Shown here: positions 1 through 6,681 of the stretch, in pieces | Numbering within the stretch: the first letter of the stretch is position 1 | Layout of the letters: each line of letters opens with the position of its first letter | From: Thermoplasmata archaeon | Lineage (GTDB): Archaea > Thermoplasmatota > Thermoplasmata > Lutacidiplasmatales > UBA184 | Direction of reading: 5' to 3' | Assembly: GCA_030037695.1 (NCBI GenBank) | Contig: JASHQF010000061.1 | Location: 1-20,094, forward strand | DNA: 20,094 nt | Translations under genes and position numbers: made by a program | The notes under the pieces: generated by a model | Told to the model about the DNA's origin: nothing | Databases searched by the model: none | What the model saw: the letters and a program-made list of their open reading frames with translations, nothing else

Positions 1-93
1 GTCATAGGTTTCTCCCGGGCGTTTCATCGACTCGAGCAACCGACGTGTGCTCGAGCGAACTGTAATGGTGGTGGGGGGGTCCGCGAGGGCCAT
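1..93 (-). CDS. N-terminal part of a small RHH/antitoxin-like protein (cut by window edge)
   Basis: Reading the minus strand from the ATG at 93 gives 31 codons open to the window edge. The peptide contains TTITVRSSTRRLLESM followed by KRPGETYD. This is the pattern of small archaeal ribbon-helix-helix or VapB-like proteins: a short beta strand TxITV, a helix, then a KxxGETYD turn. Such proteins bind DNA as dimers and often repress a toxin-antitoxin pair, so a toxin gene could lie just beyond the edge. A TATA-like element about 28 bases upstream of this ATG supports the start and a leaderless transcript. Only the N terminus is visible, so the family is a pattern-based guess and DUF7557-type proteins of unknown role are equally possible. 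Confidence 0.6.
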   Translation of the reverse strand, partial: MALADPPTTITVRSSTRRLLESMKRPGETYD

Positions 94-346
94 CTACTCC
101 AATAGTTCGGCAATTGCGCATAAATCTTCTGCCCCCGGGAAGGGCTTTTGCCGGGCCTCTGGGATTTGACAAGGGCTGCGGTGCCCCCCTCCGACACGGT
201 GGAGGGCCCCGTCCTCGAAGCGATCTCGCGTGGCCCGTGGGAGGCGTGACCTCCGAACCGGTGGTCCGCCCCCTCCCGGAAGGGATCGGCCCCCGGTGGA
301 GGGCCACCCTGCTCTTCCTCGGGCCCCGAGCTCCTCTCGCGAGGGG
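94..346. other. intergenic region with no further gene seen
   Basis: This 253-base gap separates the tail of the arsenic operon from the small antitoxin-like gene. It holds the minus-strand TATA-like box at 119-126 and two short GC-only inverted repeats (187-192 with 201-206, and one near 288-305). There is no T-rich stretch that would make a convincing archaeal terminator. Open frames that cross it on either strand have no recognisable protein pattern and run into the hydrolase gene. Confidence 0.5.
119..126 (-). promoter_or_regulatory. TATA-like box for the antitoxin-like gene
   Basis: The minus strand reads GATTTATG here. Its centre is about 28 bases upstream of the ATG at 93. This matches the spacing of the other leaderless promoters in the window. 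It sits in an unusually AT-rich patch for this DNA. Confidence 0.45.
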
Positions 347-1300
347 TCAGGGAACACCCAAGAACCGACGCATCGCCCCGACGATCTCCTTCCGGCACGT
401 ATAGATCAGGTCCGGATGCGTTCCGGGGACCATCAGGATCTCGACGCCCGTTAGCTCACGACGAACGCGCTCGATCGACTCGAGGCGAAATCGGTGGAAA
501 TATCTCTGTTCCCACGCGACATTCTCCGCCACGTGCGTCGGATCCCCCTGCTGGACGTCCCAGAACGCGGGGGTGTAGATCGAGAGCGCCGGGGCCCGAA
601 CCCGGGTATAGTCCCGTCGCTCGGAGAGGAGGGAGGCGACGAGCGCTTCCGAGAGACGAGCGCTCCGGGTCGTGCGCAGGCTACCGTCGGGTCGGACGAT
701 CACAGTGTCCCGCATCCATCCCTCGAACAGCGCCGTGTCGCCGACCGCGGGGAACATCTCCCGGAACTCCGCGCGGTAGGCGTCGAGCGACGCCATGACC
801 CCGGGAGAGGCCCGTGTCACGTGCGGAGGGAACGACCGGAACGCTTCGGCACACCGGGGATCCCCCCAATCGTAACCAGCCTCGATGTACACGAGGCGAT
901 CGACACGCTCGGGATGAGTTCCCGCCATCGCGGTGATCTCGTTACCGCCCATCGAATGCCCCGCCAGATGCGCGCGGCGGATGCCGAGCGCATCCATCAC
1001 GCACCGGAGATCCTCGGTCAGGGTCTCGTTGTCGAACGGTCCCTTCGGCTCGGACCTGCCGTGCCCTCGCCGGGCGTAGGCGAGCACTCGAAAGGCGTCG
1101 GTGAAGGCCGGCGCGAAGTCGTCGAAGAGGTGGGGGCTCTCGTTGGCGCCGTGGAGGAGGATCAGGTTCGGGCCCGCTCCCCCCCAGTCGAGGCACTGAA
1201 GTCGGACCCCGTTGACGTCCAGGAACGTGCTGACGTGGGGAGAGGGGTCGGACCACCCACCCGCCCCGCCCGGCGCAGGCTCGGAGGAGTCCGGGGCCAT
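347..1300 (-). CDS. alpha/beta hydrolase fold protein
   Basis: This 317-residue protein has the layout of the alpha/beta hydrolase superfamily. The oxyanion region LLHGANES lies at 48-55. The nucleophile elbow GHSMGG is at 114-119, with Ser116 as the likely nucleophile. A late GTHPDL at 293-298 places His295 as the catalytic base. The acid is not obvious; Glu140 in YIEAGYDW is a candidate. No signal peptide is seen, so the enzyme is probably cytoplasmic. It starts with ATG 15 bases after the aquaporin stop and is the last gene of the arsenic operon. Its substrate cannot be read from the sequence, and whether it acts on an arsenic compound or merely rides along is unknown. Esterase, lactonase and dehalogenase-like activities are all possible. 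Confidence 0.88.
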   Translation of the reverse strand: MAPDSSEPAPGGAGGWSDPSPHVSTFLDVNGVRLQCLDWGGAGPNLILLHGANESPHLFDDFAPAFTDAFRVLAYARRGHGRSEPKGPFDNETLTEDLRCVMDALGIRRAHLAGHSMGGNEITAMAGTHPERVDRLVYIEAGYDWGDPRCAEAFRSFPPHVTRASPGVMASLDAYRAEFREMFPAVGDTALFEGWMRDTVIVRPDGSLRTTRSARLSEALVASLLSERRDYTRVRAPALSIYTPAFWDVQQGDPTHVAENVAWEQRYFHRFRLESIERVRRELTGVEILMVPGTHPDLIYTCRKEIVGAMRRFLGVP

Positions 1301-1315
1301 CGCCCCGGGGGAGAC

Positions 1316-1978
1316 TCACGGGGGTAGGAGCCTATGGGGGGGCCATAGGAGCGCGACCGCCAGTGCCGCCGACGGTGCGGCCAGGAGATAGACCCACAGG
1401 TCCGTGAACGTCCCCGAAAGGACGGCCGGGGCCAGGCTTCGCGCCGGGTTGAGGGAGCTTCCCGTCCAGGGGCCGATCGCCCACGTGGACACCCCGACGG
1501 ACGCCGGAGGGAGGAGGAGCCGCCACCGCCGCCGACCGACGCCACGGTCCGACAGCACAAACACCCCCGCGACGAGGACAGCGGTGAACGCCGCTTCGGC
1601 GACGAACGCTCTCAGGACGTCCCCTCCGGTCGGCACGGTGGCGCCCAGATGCTCCCCGCCACCGAGCGTCAGGAGCACCACGCCGCTCGCGAGGAACGCG
1701 CCCCCGCATTGGGCGAGCCAGTACGGCGGGGCGAGCTTCCAGTCGAAGCGCCCGCTCGCCGCGAGCCCGAGGGTGATCGCGGGGTTGAGGTGGGCGCCCG
1801 ACGCCTGGAGGACCAGAGCGATCGGGAGGAGCACGGCGAGGAACCAGGCCGCGGCGAGGAGCCAGAGCGGGATGCCGCCGATGCGCCCCGCCGCTACGAT
1901 CGTGCCCGTCCCGATCCCGACCAGGAGAGCGGTGCCCACGAGCTCCCCCACGCACCGCCGGAGCAGGAGAGGCGGCAC
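1316..1978 (-). CDS. aqpS: aquaporin/aquaglyceroporin (MIP family), AqpS-like arsenite channel
   Basis: This 220-residue membrane protein has the full MIP fold: about six helices and two half-helices bearing NPA boxes, HLNPA (63-67) and SLNPAR (175-180). Arg180 after the second NPA is the conserved selectivity-filter arginine. The start is GTG, four bases after the arsC stop, so it is translated with the arsenic genes. In the arsR-aqpS-arsC operons known from rhizobia, such a channel lets arsenite made by ArsC leave the cell down its gradient, replacing a pump. The same role fits here because no ArsB or Acr3 is present. The MIP assignment is secure; the arsenite role is inferred from the operon. 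Glycerol or water transport is the alternative. Confidence 0.88.
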   Translation of the reverse strand: MPPLLLRRCVGELVGTALLVGIGTGTIVAAGRIGGIPLWLLAAAWFLAVLLPIALVLQASGAHLNPAITLGLAASGRFDWKLAPPYWLAQCGGAFLASGVVLLTLGGGEHLGATVPTGGDVLRAFVAEAAFTAVLVAGVFVLSDRGVGRRRWRLLLPPASVGVSTWAIGPWTGSSLNPARSLAPAVLSGTFTDLWVYLLAAPSAALAVALLWPPHRLLPP

Positions 1979-1982
1979 GGGG

Positions 1983-2426
1983 CTAGCGGGGAACGCCCAG
2001 GGGGGCCCGGCGTCGGTCGGCGAGCGCCAGCTCGCGGCGAAGGCCCTCGACGTAGGCGCGCAGCTCGTCGCGCACCCGGCGGAATCCGACGTCGTCCAGC
2101 TGGGCCGGGTCGGGGAGCCCCCAGTCCCTGACCTCCACCGACTTCAGGCGGGCGGGACAGCTCGCGCTGTCCAGGCACCCCATCGTCACGACGGCCGTGG
2201 CGTCGGAGAGCATCGTATCGGTCAGGAGCTGAGGGGCATGGTCCGGTAGCCGAAGCCCGAGCTCCGCCAGCATCGGCCCGGTCCGGGGATTCGGGCCGGC
2301 CACCGGCGCGGTCCCGGCCGAGCGCGCCACCCATCCGGGGGGCGGCCGCGCGTTGAACATCGCCTCGGCCATCAGCGATCGACCTGCGTTCTCGACGCAG
2401 ACGAACAGCACGGTGCGAGGGGCCAT
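1983..2426 (-). CDS. arsC: arsenate reductase, thioredoxin-coupled low-molecular-weight phosphatase type
   Basis: This 147-residue protein reduces arsenate to arsenite in the cytoplasm. The P-loop CVENAGRS (10-17) carries Cys10, Asn13 and Arg16 as in the CxxNxxRS signature. MGCLDSASCP supplies Cys84 and Cys90, which relay the disulfide as Cys82 and Cys89 do in the Staphylococcus aureus enzyme. DWGLPDP (101-107) holds the general acid, Asp106. Having all three cysteines argues for true ArsC rather than a plain tyrosine phosphatase, with a thioredoxin as reductant. The ATG start lies six bases after the arsM stop and its own stop lies four bases before the aquaporin start, so translation within the operon is tightly linked. 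Length is normal for the family. Confidence 0.93.
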   Translation of the reverse strand: MAPRTVLFVCVENAGRSLMAEAMFNARPPPGWVARSAGTAPVAGPNPRTGPMLAELGLRLPDHAPQLLTDTMLSDATAVVTMGCLDSASCPARLKSVEVRDWGLPDPAQLDDVGFRRVRDELRAYVEGLRRELALADRRRAPLGVPR

Positions 2427-2432
2427 CGATGT

Positions 2433-3245
2433 TCACGCTGCCGGCTTCGTGGCCCGGATCGAGGCCGAGACCACGGCGGTCCGGGCCGCGGTCGTGCGGC
2501 GACCCGACCCCCCCGGGGGTCGCGCCAGCTCGATGCGAACGTTCCGGAACCCCGCCTTGCGCAGGAGCTGGCGCACCTTGTCCGGTTCGAGCGCACCGGC
2601 CGTGCAGGAGGTCCACCGTGTACGGTCCGCTCGCTCCCGGGCCGGGATCGGTCGGACGGCCAGGATGTCCGCGACCGCGAGGCGACCCCCGGGGCGTAGC
2701 ACCCGGTACGCCTCCCGGTAGACCGCGTCCTTGTCCGGGGCGAGGTTGATCACGCAGTTCGAGAGGACGACATCGACCGAACGATCGGCGACCGGCAGGT
2801 GCTCGATCTCGCCCAGGCGGAACTCGACGTTCCGGTACCCGCCCCGGCGAGCGTTCTCCCGGGCCCGAGCGAGCATCTCGGGGGTCATGTCGACCCCGAT
2901 CGCGCGCCCCCGCGACCCTACGCGTTGCGCGGCGAGGAAGCAATCGATGCCCGCGCCGCTCCCGAGGTCGAGCACGGTCTCGCCCCGGGTCAAGGTAAGG
3001 AGGGTCGTCGGGCTTCCACAGCCCAACCCGAGGTCCGCACCCGGGGGGATCTCGCCCCGCGCCTCTCGGAGGCCACCGTGCGCCGGGGAGTCGCGACCCT
3101 CGGTCCCGCAGCCCGATACGGTGCCGCTGCAGCAGGATGACGCGCCTCCGGTGGAGGGGGCGCAACAGCCTCCGCCGGTCGCGATCTCGGCGTACCGCGC
3201 CCGCACGACCGCCCGGATCGCGTCGGCTCGAGGCCGAGCGCTCAA
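2433..3245 (-). CDS. arsM: arsenite S-adenosylmethionine methyltransferase
   Basis: ArsM methylates arsenite to mono- and dimethyl forms using S-adenosylmethionine. From the TTG at 3245 the protein has 270 residues and starts with the usual ArsM helix (AIRAVVRARYAEIA). A cysteine-rich insert follows (Cys27, 28, 38, 39, 46). Motif I VLDLGSGAG is at about 91-99. The three arsenic-binding cysteines fall in LGLGCGSP (Cys76), SNCVINL (Cys164) and SCTAGAL (Cys214). The frame stays open to 3392, but ArsM homology begins only at about 3236. The TTG forms a TTGA overlap with the arsR stop, so coupled translation is likely. TTG as start is the weak point; no ATG or GTG gives a better fit. Confidence 0.92.
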   Translation of the reverse strand: MSARPRADAIRAVVRARYAEIATGGGCCAPSTGGASSCCSGTVSGCGTEGRDSPAHGGLREARGEIPPGADLGLGCGSPTTLLTLTRGETVLDLGSGAGIDCFLAAQRVGSRGRAIGVDMTPEMLARARENARRGGYRNVEFRLGEIEHLPVADRSVDVVLSNCVINLAPDKDAVYREAYRVLRPGGRLAVADILAVRPIPARERADRTRWTSCTAGALEPDKVRQLLRKAGFRNVRIELARPPGGSGRRTTAARTAVVSASIRATKPAA

Positions 3246-3610
3246 GGGATCGCCAGCCCGGCCCGGCCCTTCAGTCGGTAGTACATCCACTTCCCCTGGC
3301 GTCGGGAGGAGACCCACCCGGCGCGCTCGAGCACCGACATATGGTGACTGACCGTGGGGTGGCTCAGGCCCGTCGCCGCTTGGATCTCGCAAGCGCAGAG
3401 CTCGCCTCGACGCTTGAGGAGGGCCACGGCGAGAAGCCGGTGGTCGTCGGCGAGCGCCTTGGCCCGCTGCAACGCGCCGGGGAACGCGGCGGATCGGAGG
3501 ACCGCCCGGCCCAGGTCACGGTACTCCGGCACGCAGCCGGCGGCCTCCGCTCCGGTGAGGCGCTCGAGTCGCTCGCCTAACGCCTGCCCGGCCCTCGGTA
3601 CCGACATCAT
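3242..3610 (-). CDS. arsR: ArsR/SmtB-family arsenic-responsive repressor
   Basis: This is a winged-helix repressor of 122 residues, first gene of the arsenic operon. The metal site ELCACEI (Cys72 and Cys74) matches the ELCVCDL type of the R773 ArsR, although the third cysteine of R773 is missing; Cys26 might stand in for it. The recognition helix is in SHPTVSHHMSVLERAGWV and the wing in SSRRQGKWMYYRL. Tandem ATGs lie at 3610 and 3607. The frame extends to a GTG at 3628, but that would put the start almost on top of the TATA box. A box centred near 3632 favours 3610 or 3607 and a leaderless mRNA. Arsenite binding should release it from the inverted repeat around its own promoter. Confidence 0.92.
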   Translation of the reverse strand: MMSVPRAGQALGERLERLTGAEAAGCVPEYRDLGRAVLRSAAFPGALQRAKALADDHRLLAVALLKRRGELCACEIQAATGLSHPTVSHHMSVLERAGWVSSRRQGKWMYYRLKGRAGLAIP

Positions 3611-3654
3611 GTTGACCCAGGTGAACACAATATATGTCGATATCGGTCAACATG
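3608..3654 (-). promoter_or_regulatory. arsR promoter and probable ArsR operator (10-bp inverted repeat)
   Basis: CATGTTGACC at 3608-3617 is perfectly inverted at 3645-3654 (GGTCAACATG), with 27 bases between. On the minus strand a TATA-like CATATATT lies between the arms at about 3629-3636, 22-25 bases before the tandem ATGs. One arm overlaps the start codon region and the other lies just upstream of the TATA box, so protein bound at both arms would block the transcription factors. A palindrome CGATATCG at 3638-3645 adjoins the upstream arm. That ArsR binds here is inferred. Confidence 0.65.
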
Positions 3655-3794
3655 TAGGCGGGAAGCGCGACGCCCCCCTCGATCCGTTCCGCACGCTCTT
3701 TGCCGTTCGAGCACGTTCCGCCGAGCTCCGACCCGTCTCTCCGCGAGGGTCCACGGGCGCAACCGGAGGTGGCGTCCGCGCGATTTCGCGATGC

Positions 3795-3804
3795 CGTTTT
3801 CCCC
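3795..3804 (+). promoter_or_regulatory. TATA-like (TTTT-type) element for the methyltransferase gene
   Basis: CGTTTTCCCC lies about 28 bases before the ATG at 3827. It is used here to prefer that ATG over the one at 3791, which has no AT-rich element at the right distance. The element is a weak match to an archaeal TATA box. Confidence 0.3.
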
Positions 3805-3826
3805 TGCCGGGGTTCTTTCCCGCGGG

Positions 3827-4600
3827 ATGTCGGGGCGGGGGCGGTCACCGAACTGGCAGGCGTGGCTCGACGCCTGGGACCGTCAGCAGGAGGGGTTCAA
3901 CCCGCAACGGGAGCGACGGTTCGACGCGATGTTCGACCTTCTCGAGGCCTCGGTCGGGCGGCGGTTCGCCGCCCTCGATCTGGGCGCGGGACCGGGGTCG
4001 CTCAGCGTACGACTCCTCCGTCGATTTCCCCGGGCGACCTCGGTGGCCGTCGACTACGACCCGGTGACCCGTCGGATCGGGCGCGAAGCGCTCGGGACCG
4101 TCGGGGGGCGGCTCACCTGGTGGGATGCAAAGCTCGGCACGCCCGGCTGGACGGAGGCGCTCCCCCGTCGTCGGTTCGATGCCGCCGTGAGCACGACCGC
4201 CCTCCACTGGTTGCGAGGCTCCGGGGTGCGGCAGCTGTACCGAGACCTGGCCGGGCTCGTCCGTTCGGGAGGGATCTTCCTCAACGGGGACCGTCTGGCC
4301 CCCCAGCGGCCATCGTCGACCTGGGAGCGCCTCGACCGGAACGTCGGCGCGGTTCGGCGCCGGGGGCGGAGTCGGGCCGACCTCTGGAAAGGCTGGTCCG
4401 AGTGGTGGCGCCGGGCCGCGCGGGAACCGGCCCTCCGCGCGGAGTACCGCGAGCGCGAGCGGCGGGCGGCGCAGCATCCCACCGGGCCCAGCCCCTCGCT
4501 CGAGACGCACCGCGCGGCCCTTCGACGCGCCGGCTTTCGCGACGTCGAGGTCGTCTGGCAGGATCTTGACGATCGGATCCTCTACGCGCGTCGGCCCTGA
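3827..4600 (+). CDS. class I SAM-dependent methyltransferase (trans-aconitate methyltransferase-like)
   Basis: This 257-residue protein has a Rossmann methyltransferase core. Motif I LDLGAGPGSLS lies at 50-60, the acidic ribose-binding residue is probably Asp77 in VAVDYDP, and the motif IV region reads FDAAVSTTALHWL. The ALHWL signature occurs in the trans-aconitate and Methyltransf_25-type small-molecule enzymes. The C-terminal half is rich in Arg and Trp and gives no substrate clue. It is transcribed away from arsR across a 216-base gap but lacks the cysteines of ArsM, so I do not call it an arsenic enzyme. ATG 3791 would add 12 residues; 3827 is preferred on promoter spacing. It converges on the DUF885 gene with 25 bases between stops. 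Confidence 0.85.
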   Translation: MSGRGRSPNWQAWLDAWDRQQEGFNPQRERRFDAMFDLLEASVGRRFAALDLGAGPGSLSVRLLRRFPRATSVAVDYDPVTRRIGREALGTVGGRLTWWDAKLGTPGWTEALPRRRFDAAVSTTALHWLRGSGVRQLYRDLAGLVRSGGIFLNGDRLAPQRPSSTWERLDRNVGAVRRRGRSRADLWKGWSEWWRRAAREPALRAEYRERERRAAQHPTGPSPSLETHRAALRRAGFRDVEVVWQDLDDRILYARRP

Positions 4601-4625
4601 CCGGGCGCTCGCAGCCTGACCTCGC

Positions 4626-6248
4626 TCACGTCGCGCTCGTCGCGACGAGCTCGTCGAGGAGGCCGATAGGGGGACAGCCCGCGCGCAGGACCGCGTCGTG
4701 GAACCTGCGGAGGCTCCCCCCGAACTTCGGGGCGAGGAGACGGCGTCGCGCGTCGAGGATGGCGAGCTTTCCGAGGGTGTAGCAGAAGTACCCGGGATCG
4801 AACGTCCCCCGGATCGCCTCCCGTTCCGCCGGCAGTCGGTCCATGTGGGCCTCCGTCCGGAACAGCTCCGTCGCGCGCTCGATCGACCAGCCGTCGGTGT
4901 GGAGCCCGATCGAGGCCAGGAGCCGGCAGTCCCGGAGGAGGGCGTCCTCGAGCTCGCCAACCTCGGCCGCGGACGAGCCCGCCCCGAGACCGGCCTCGAT
5001 CGCGAGCTGCTCGCAGTAGTGGGCCCAGCCTTCCACGAACGACGAGGAGCTGTAGACCTTCCGGGCGAGGCTGGTCGCGCTCCCCCGCAGATGGAGGAAC
5101 TGCAGGTAGTGGCCCGGGTAGACCTCGTGGACCGTGATGTTCCGGAGCAACGTGCGGTTCATCGAGCGGAGCCACTCCTCCTGCTGCTGCGGGGTCCAGG
5201 CCGGATCGACCAGGGTCACGTAGTACACGCCGTCGGCCGCTTGGTTGTCGAACGGCCCGGGGGGGTTCATGCTCGCCGTGGACAGAGCCCGGCCGAACGC
5301 CGGGGTCTCCTCGACCCGGCAGACCGCCGGGGACGGAACGGTCGCCAGGTCGTGGCTCGTGACGAAGGCGCGGGCCTCCTCGACGAGCGCACGGGCGGTG
5401 GCGAGGAGCTCGCCGGCCGGAGGATGGTCGTCCCTCAGCCGACCGAGAAGCTGCGGGACCGCGACCTGCTCCGCCCGCGCGATCTCGGTGAGGCGGGCCT
5501 GGTTGCGGGCGAGGTCCGCGGCACCGGCCTTGCGGATCTCTTCGACGGGTGTCCGGATCCCTTCCCGGACGAAGAGGAACCGCTCGAACCGCTCGGAGCC
5601 GAGCGCGAAGTCGGCGGTCGCCCGGGGTAGCTCCTCGGCGCGCAGCCACCCCACGAACGCCCCGAGGGCCTGCTCGGCCGCCCGCCGGGGCCCCTCGACG
5701 CGGTCGGCGAGGCCGGCGGTCCGCGCGAACGCCTCCGCCTCGGCAAAGTGCGTCGGAAGACCGTCCCCGATGGTGAGGGCCAGCTCAACGAACGGACGGG
5801 GCAGCGGCCCTCGCAACCTGCGGCGCGCCTGCTCGAGGACGGCGGGGAACCCGGCGAGGATCCGGACCATGGCAGCGACCCGGCGGGCGACGGGGGCGTA
5901 GTCGCGCACGAGGTAGGACGTCAGGTACGCGGCCCCGAGGTAATCCATCGGGTTCCGCTCGAGGTCCCGGCTGACCCTCAGATCGAACAGCGGGCTCTCC
6001 AGGAGGAGCCGGAGGAGGAACCGGTCGACCTGTCGATCGGCCGCGAGCGTGCCAGGGTCGATCGTTTCCAAGCGGCCCAAGAGCGCGTCCGCGGCGGTCG
6101 CCCATCGGTCGGTCGCCGCCGTGGAGAAGTCGGGGAGCCGGCCGTCGTACTCGTGCACACCGAGGGCGACCGCCGTGCCCGGGAGGAGCAGGAAGAGGTG
6201 GTCGACGATCTCGCGCTCGAGCGGCAAGAGCGGGTCGGAAGGGGCCAT
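4626..6248 (-). CDS. DUF885 family protein, putative zinc metallohydrolase
   Basis: This 540-residue protein matches the DUF885 family, which is usually 540-600 residues. The metal-binding HEVYPGH (374-380) and the partner glutamate in FVEGWAHYCEQ (Glu406, His410) resemble the HExxH...E arrangement of zinc peptidases. YTLGK near the C terminus is another family hallmark. The N-terminal two thirds is helical and rich in Ala, Leu and Arg. No signal peptide is seen, so it probably acts in the cytoplasm, perhaps as a peptidase. Substrate is unknown; the peptidase role is known only by fold similarity. The ATG at 6248 lies about 30 bases after a TTTT-type promoter element. It stands as a single gene. 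Confidence 0.88.
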   Translation of the reverse strand: MAPSDPLLPLEREIVDHLFLLLPGTAVALGVHEYDGRLPDFSTAATDRWATAADALLGRLETIDPGTLAADRQVDRFLLRLLLESPLFDLRVSRDLERNPMDYLGAAYLTSYLVRDYAPVARRVAAMVRILAGFPAVLEQARRRLRGPLPRPFVELALTIGDGLPTHFAEAEAFARTAGLADRVEGPRRAAEQALGAFVGWLRAEELPRATADFALGSERFERFLFVREGIRTPVEEIRKAGAADLARNQARLTEIARAEQVAVPQLLGRLRDDHPPAGELLATARALVEEARAFVTSHDLATVPSPAVCRVEETPAFGRALSTASMNPPGPFDNQAADGVYYVTLVDPAWTPQQQEEWLRSMNRTLLRNITVHEVYPGHYLQFLHLRGSATSLARKVYSSSSFVEGWAHYCEQLAIEAGLGAGSSAAEVGELEDALLRDCRLLASIGLHTDGWSIERATELFRTEAHMDRLPAEREAIRGTFDPGYFCYTLGKLAILDARRRLLAPKFGGSLRRFHDAVLRAGCPPIGLLDELVATSAT

Positions 6249-6273
6249 GGCGCAGGCCCCGGAGGAGGGCCGG

Positions 6274-6281
6274 GAGAAAAC
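6274..6281 (-). promoter_or_regulatory. TATA-like (TTTT-type) element for the DUF885 gene
   Basis: On the minus strand GTTTTCTC lies about 30 bases before the ATG at 6248. The same TTTTC core occurs upstream of ridA and of the 3827 methyltransferase. Support is spacing only. Confidence 0.35.
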
Positions 6282-6311
6282 GTCCCGGTTCGTCGGGGTG
6301 TCGCGGGCGTC

Positions 6312-6593
6312 TCACTCGACCCAAGTCATCCGGCACTTCGGGCAGGTGCCGTTCTCGAGCGGGGTGCGACAGACGAAGCAGCGCTCCGATACGCCCGTGG
6401 CGCGGGGACCGGGCTCCGACGGCGGCGCGGGCAGCGGCGGCGGCACCGCTTCGGGGTGGGGCGGGGACCGCGGCGCGGGCTCCTCCGGTGCGGGGGGGCC
6501 CGAACGGACCCCCTCCGACGGGCCGGTGGTCGGGACGGGGGCTCCCGGAGCCGGATCGTCCTCGGAGCGCGGGCGTCGGCGTCGGAACAGCAT
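6312..6593 (-). CDS. small proline-rich protein with C-terminal zinc ribbon
   Basis: This 93-residue protein begins with a basic MLFRRRRPR stretch and continues with about 55 residues of Pro/Ala/Glu-rich, probably disordered sequence. It ends in a two-knuckle zinc ribbon: CFVC, then CPKC ten residues later, finishing MTWVE. The pattern CxxC-x8-CxxC, with the core GTCPKCRMTW, is a typical rubredoxin-like knuckle pair of small archaeal proteins. Function is unknown; such ribbons bind nucleic acid or protein partners. The ATG at 6593 has a clear TATA-like box 26 bases upstream, which makes this a real gene despite its size. It lies back to back with ridA across 88 bases. Confidence 0.72.
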   Translation of the reverse strand: MLFRRRRPRSEDDPAPGAPVPTTGPSEGVRSGPPAPEEPAPRSPPHPEAVPPPLPAPPSEPGPRATGVSERCFVCRTPLENGTCPKCRMTWVE

Positions 6594-6613
6594 CGCCCCT
6601 TTCAGACCGGGCC

Positions 6614-6624
6614 GCTTCTATACC
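6614..6624 (-). promoter_or_regulatory. TATA-like box for the zinc-ribbon gene
   Basis: The minus strand reads GGTATAGAAGC. TATAGA is centred about 26 bases before the ATG at 6593. It could also act on the plus strand (CTTCTATACC), which would give ridA a short leader. Confidence 0.55.
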
Positions 6625-6651
6625 TTGCGAGCCGGGGCCGCCGGCCCGCGC

Positions 6652-6660
6652 TGTTTTCTA
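6652..6660 (+). promoter_or_regulatory. TATA-like element for ridA
   Basis: TGTTTTCTA lies about 27 bases before the GTG at 6682, the usual leaderless spacing in this window. It may be the main promoter for ridA, fibrillarin and possibly the genes beyond, since no good box is seen upstream of 7208 or 7892. Confidence 0.45.
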
Positions 6661-6681
6661 GCGGCCCCGGTTCGCGCGGGC

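Noticed and set aside
31..55. Hairpin CTCGAGCA...TGCTCGAG with nine-base loop
   Set aside because: It falls inside the partial antitoxin-like coding sequence, is followed by no T-run, and can arise by chance from codons; not called a terminator or attachment site.
187..206. GC-rich inverted repeat downstream of the hydrolase gene as a terminator
   Set aside because: No adjacent T-rich stretch; short GC repeats are frequent by chance in this DNA.
114..404. Possible 96-residue plus-strand protein in the left intergenic region
   Set aside because: Low-complexity Pro/Gly/Arg sequence running into the hydrolase gene on the other strand, with no promoter at the right distance and no family pattern.
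3246..3392. Longer ArsM start up to 3392
   Set aside because: The extension is antisense-like, Pro/Gly/Arg-rich and lies within the arsR coding region; ArsM similarity begins after the TTG at 3245.
3611..3628. GTG start at 3628 for arsR
   Set aside because: It would begin within or right beside the TATA element and between the operator arms; the tandem ATGs fit the promoter spacing better.
3827..4600. Second arsenite methyltransferase
   Set aside because: It lacks the arsenic-binding cysteines found in ArsM and its motif IV region is of the trans-aconitate methyltransferase type.
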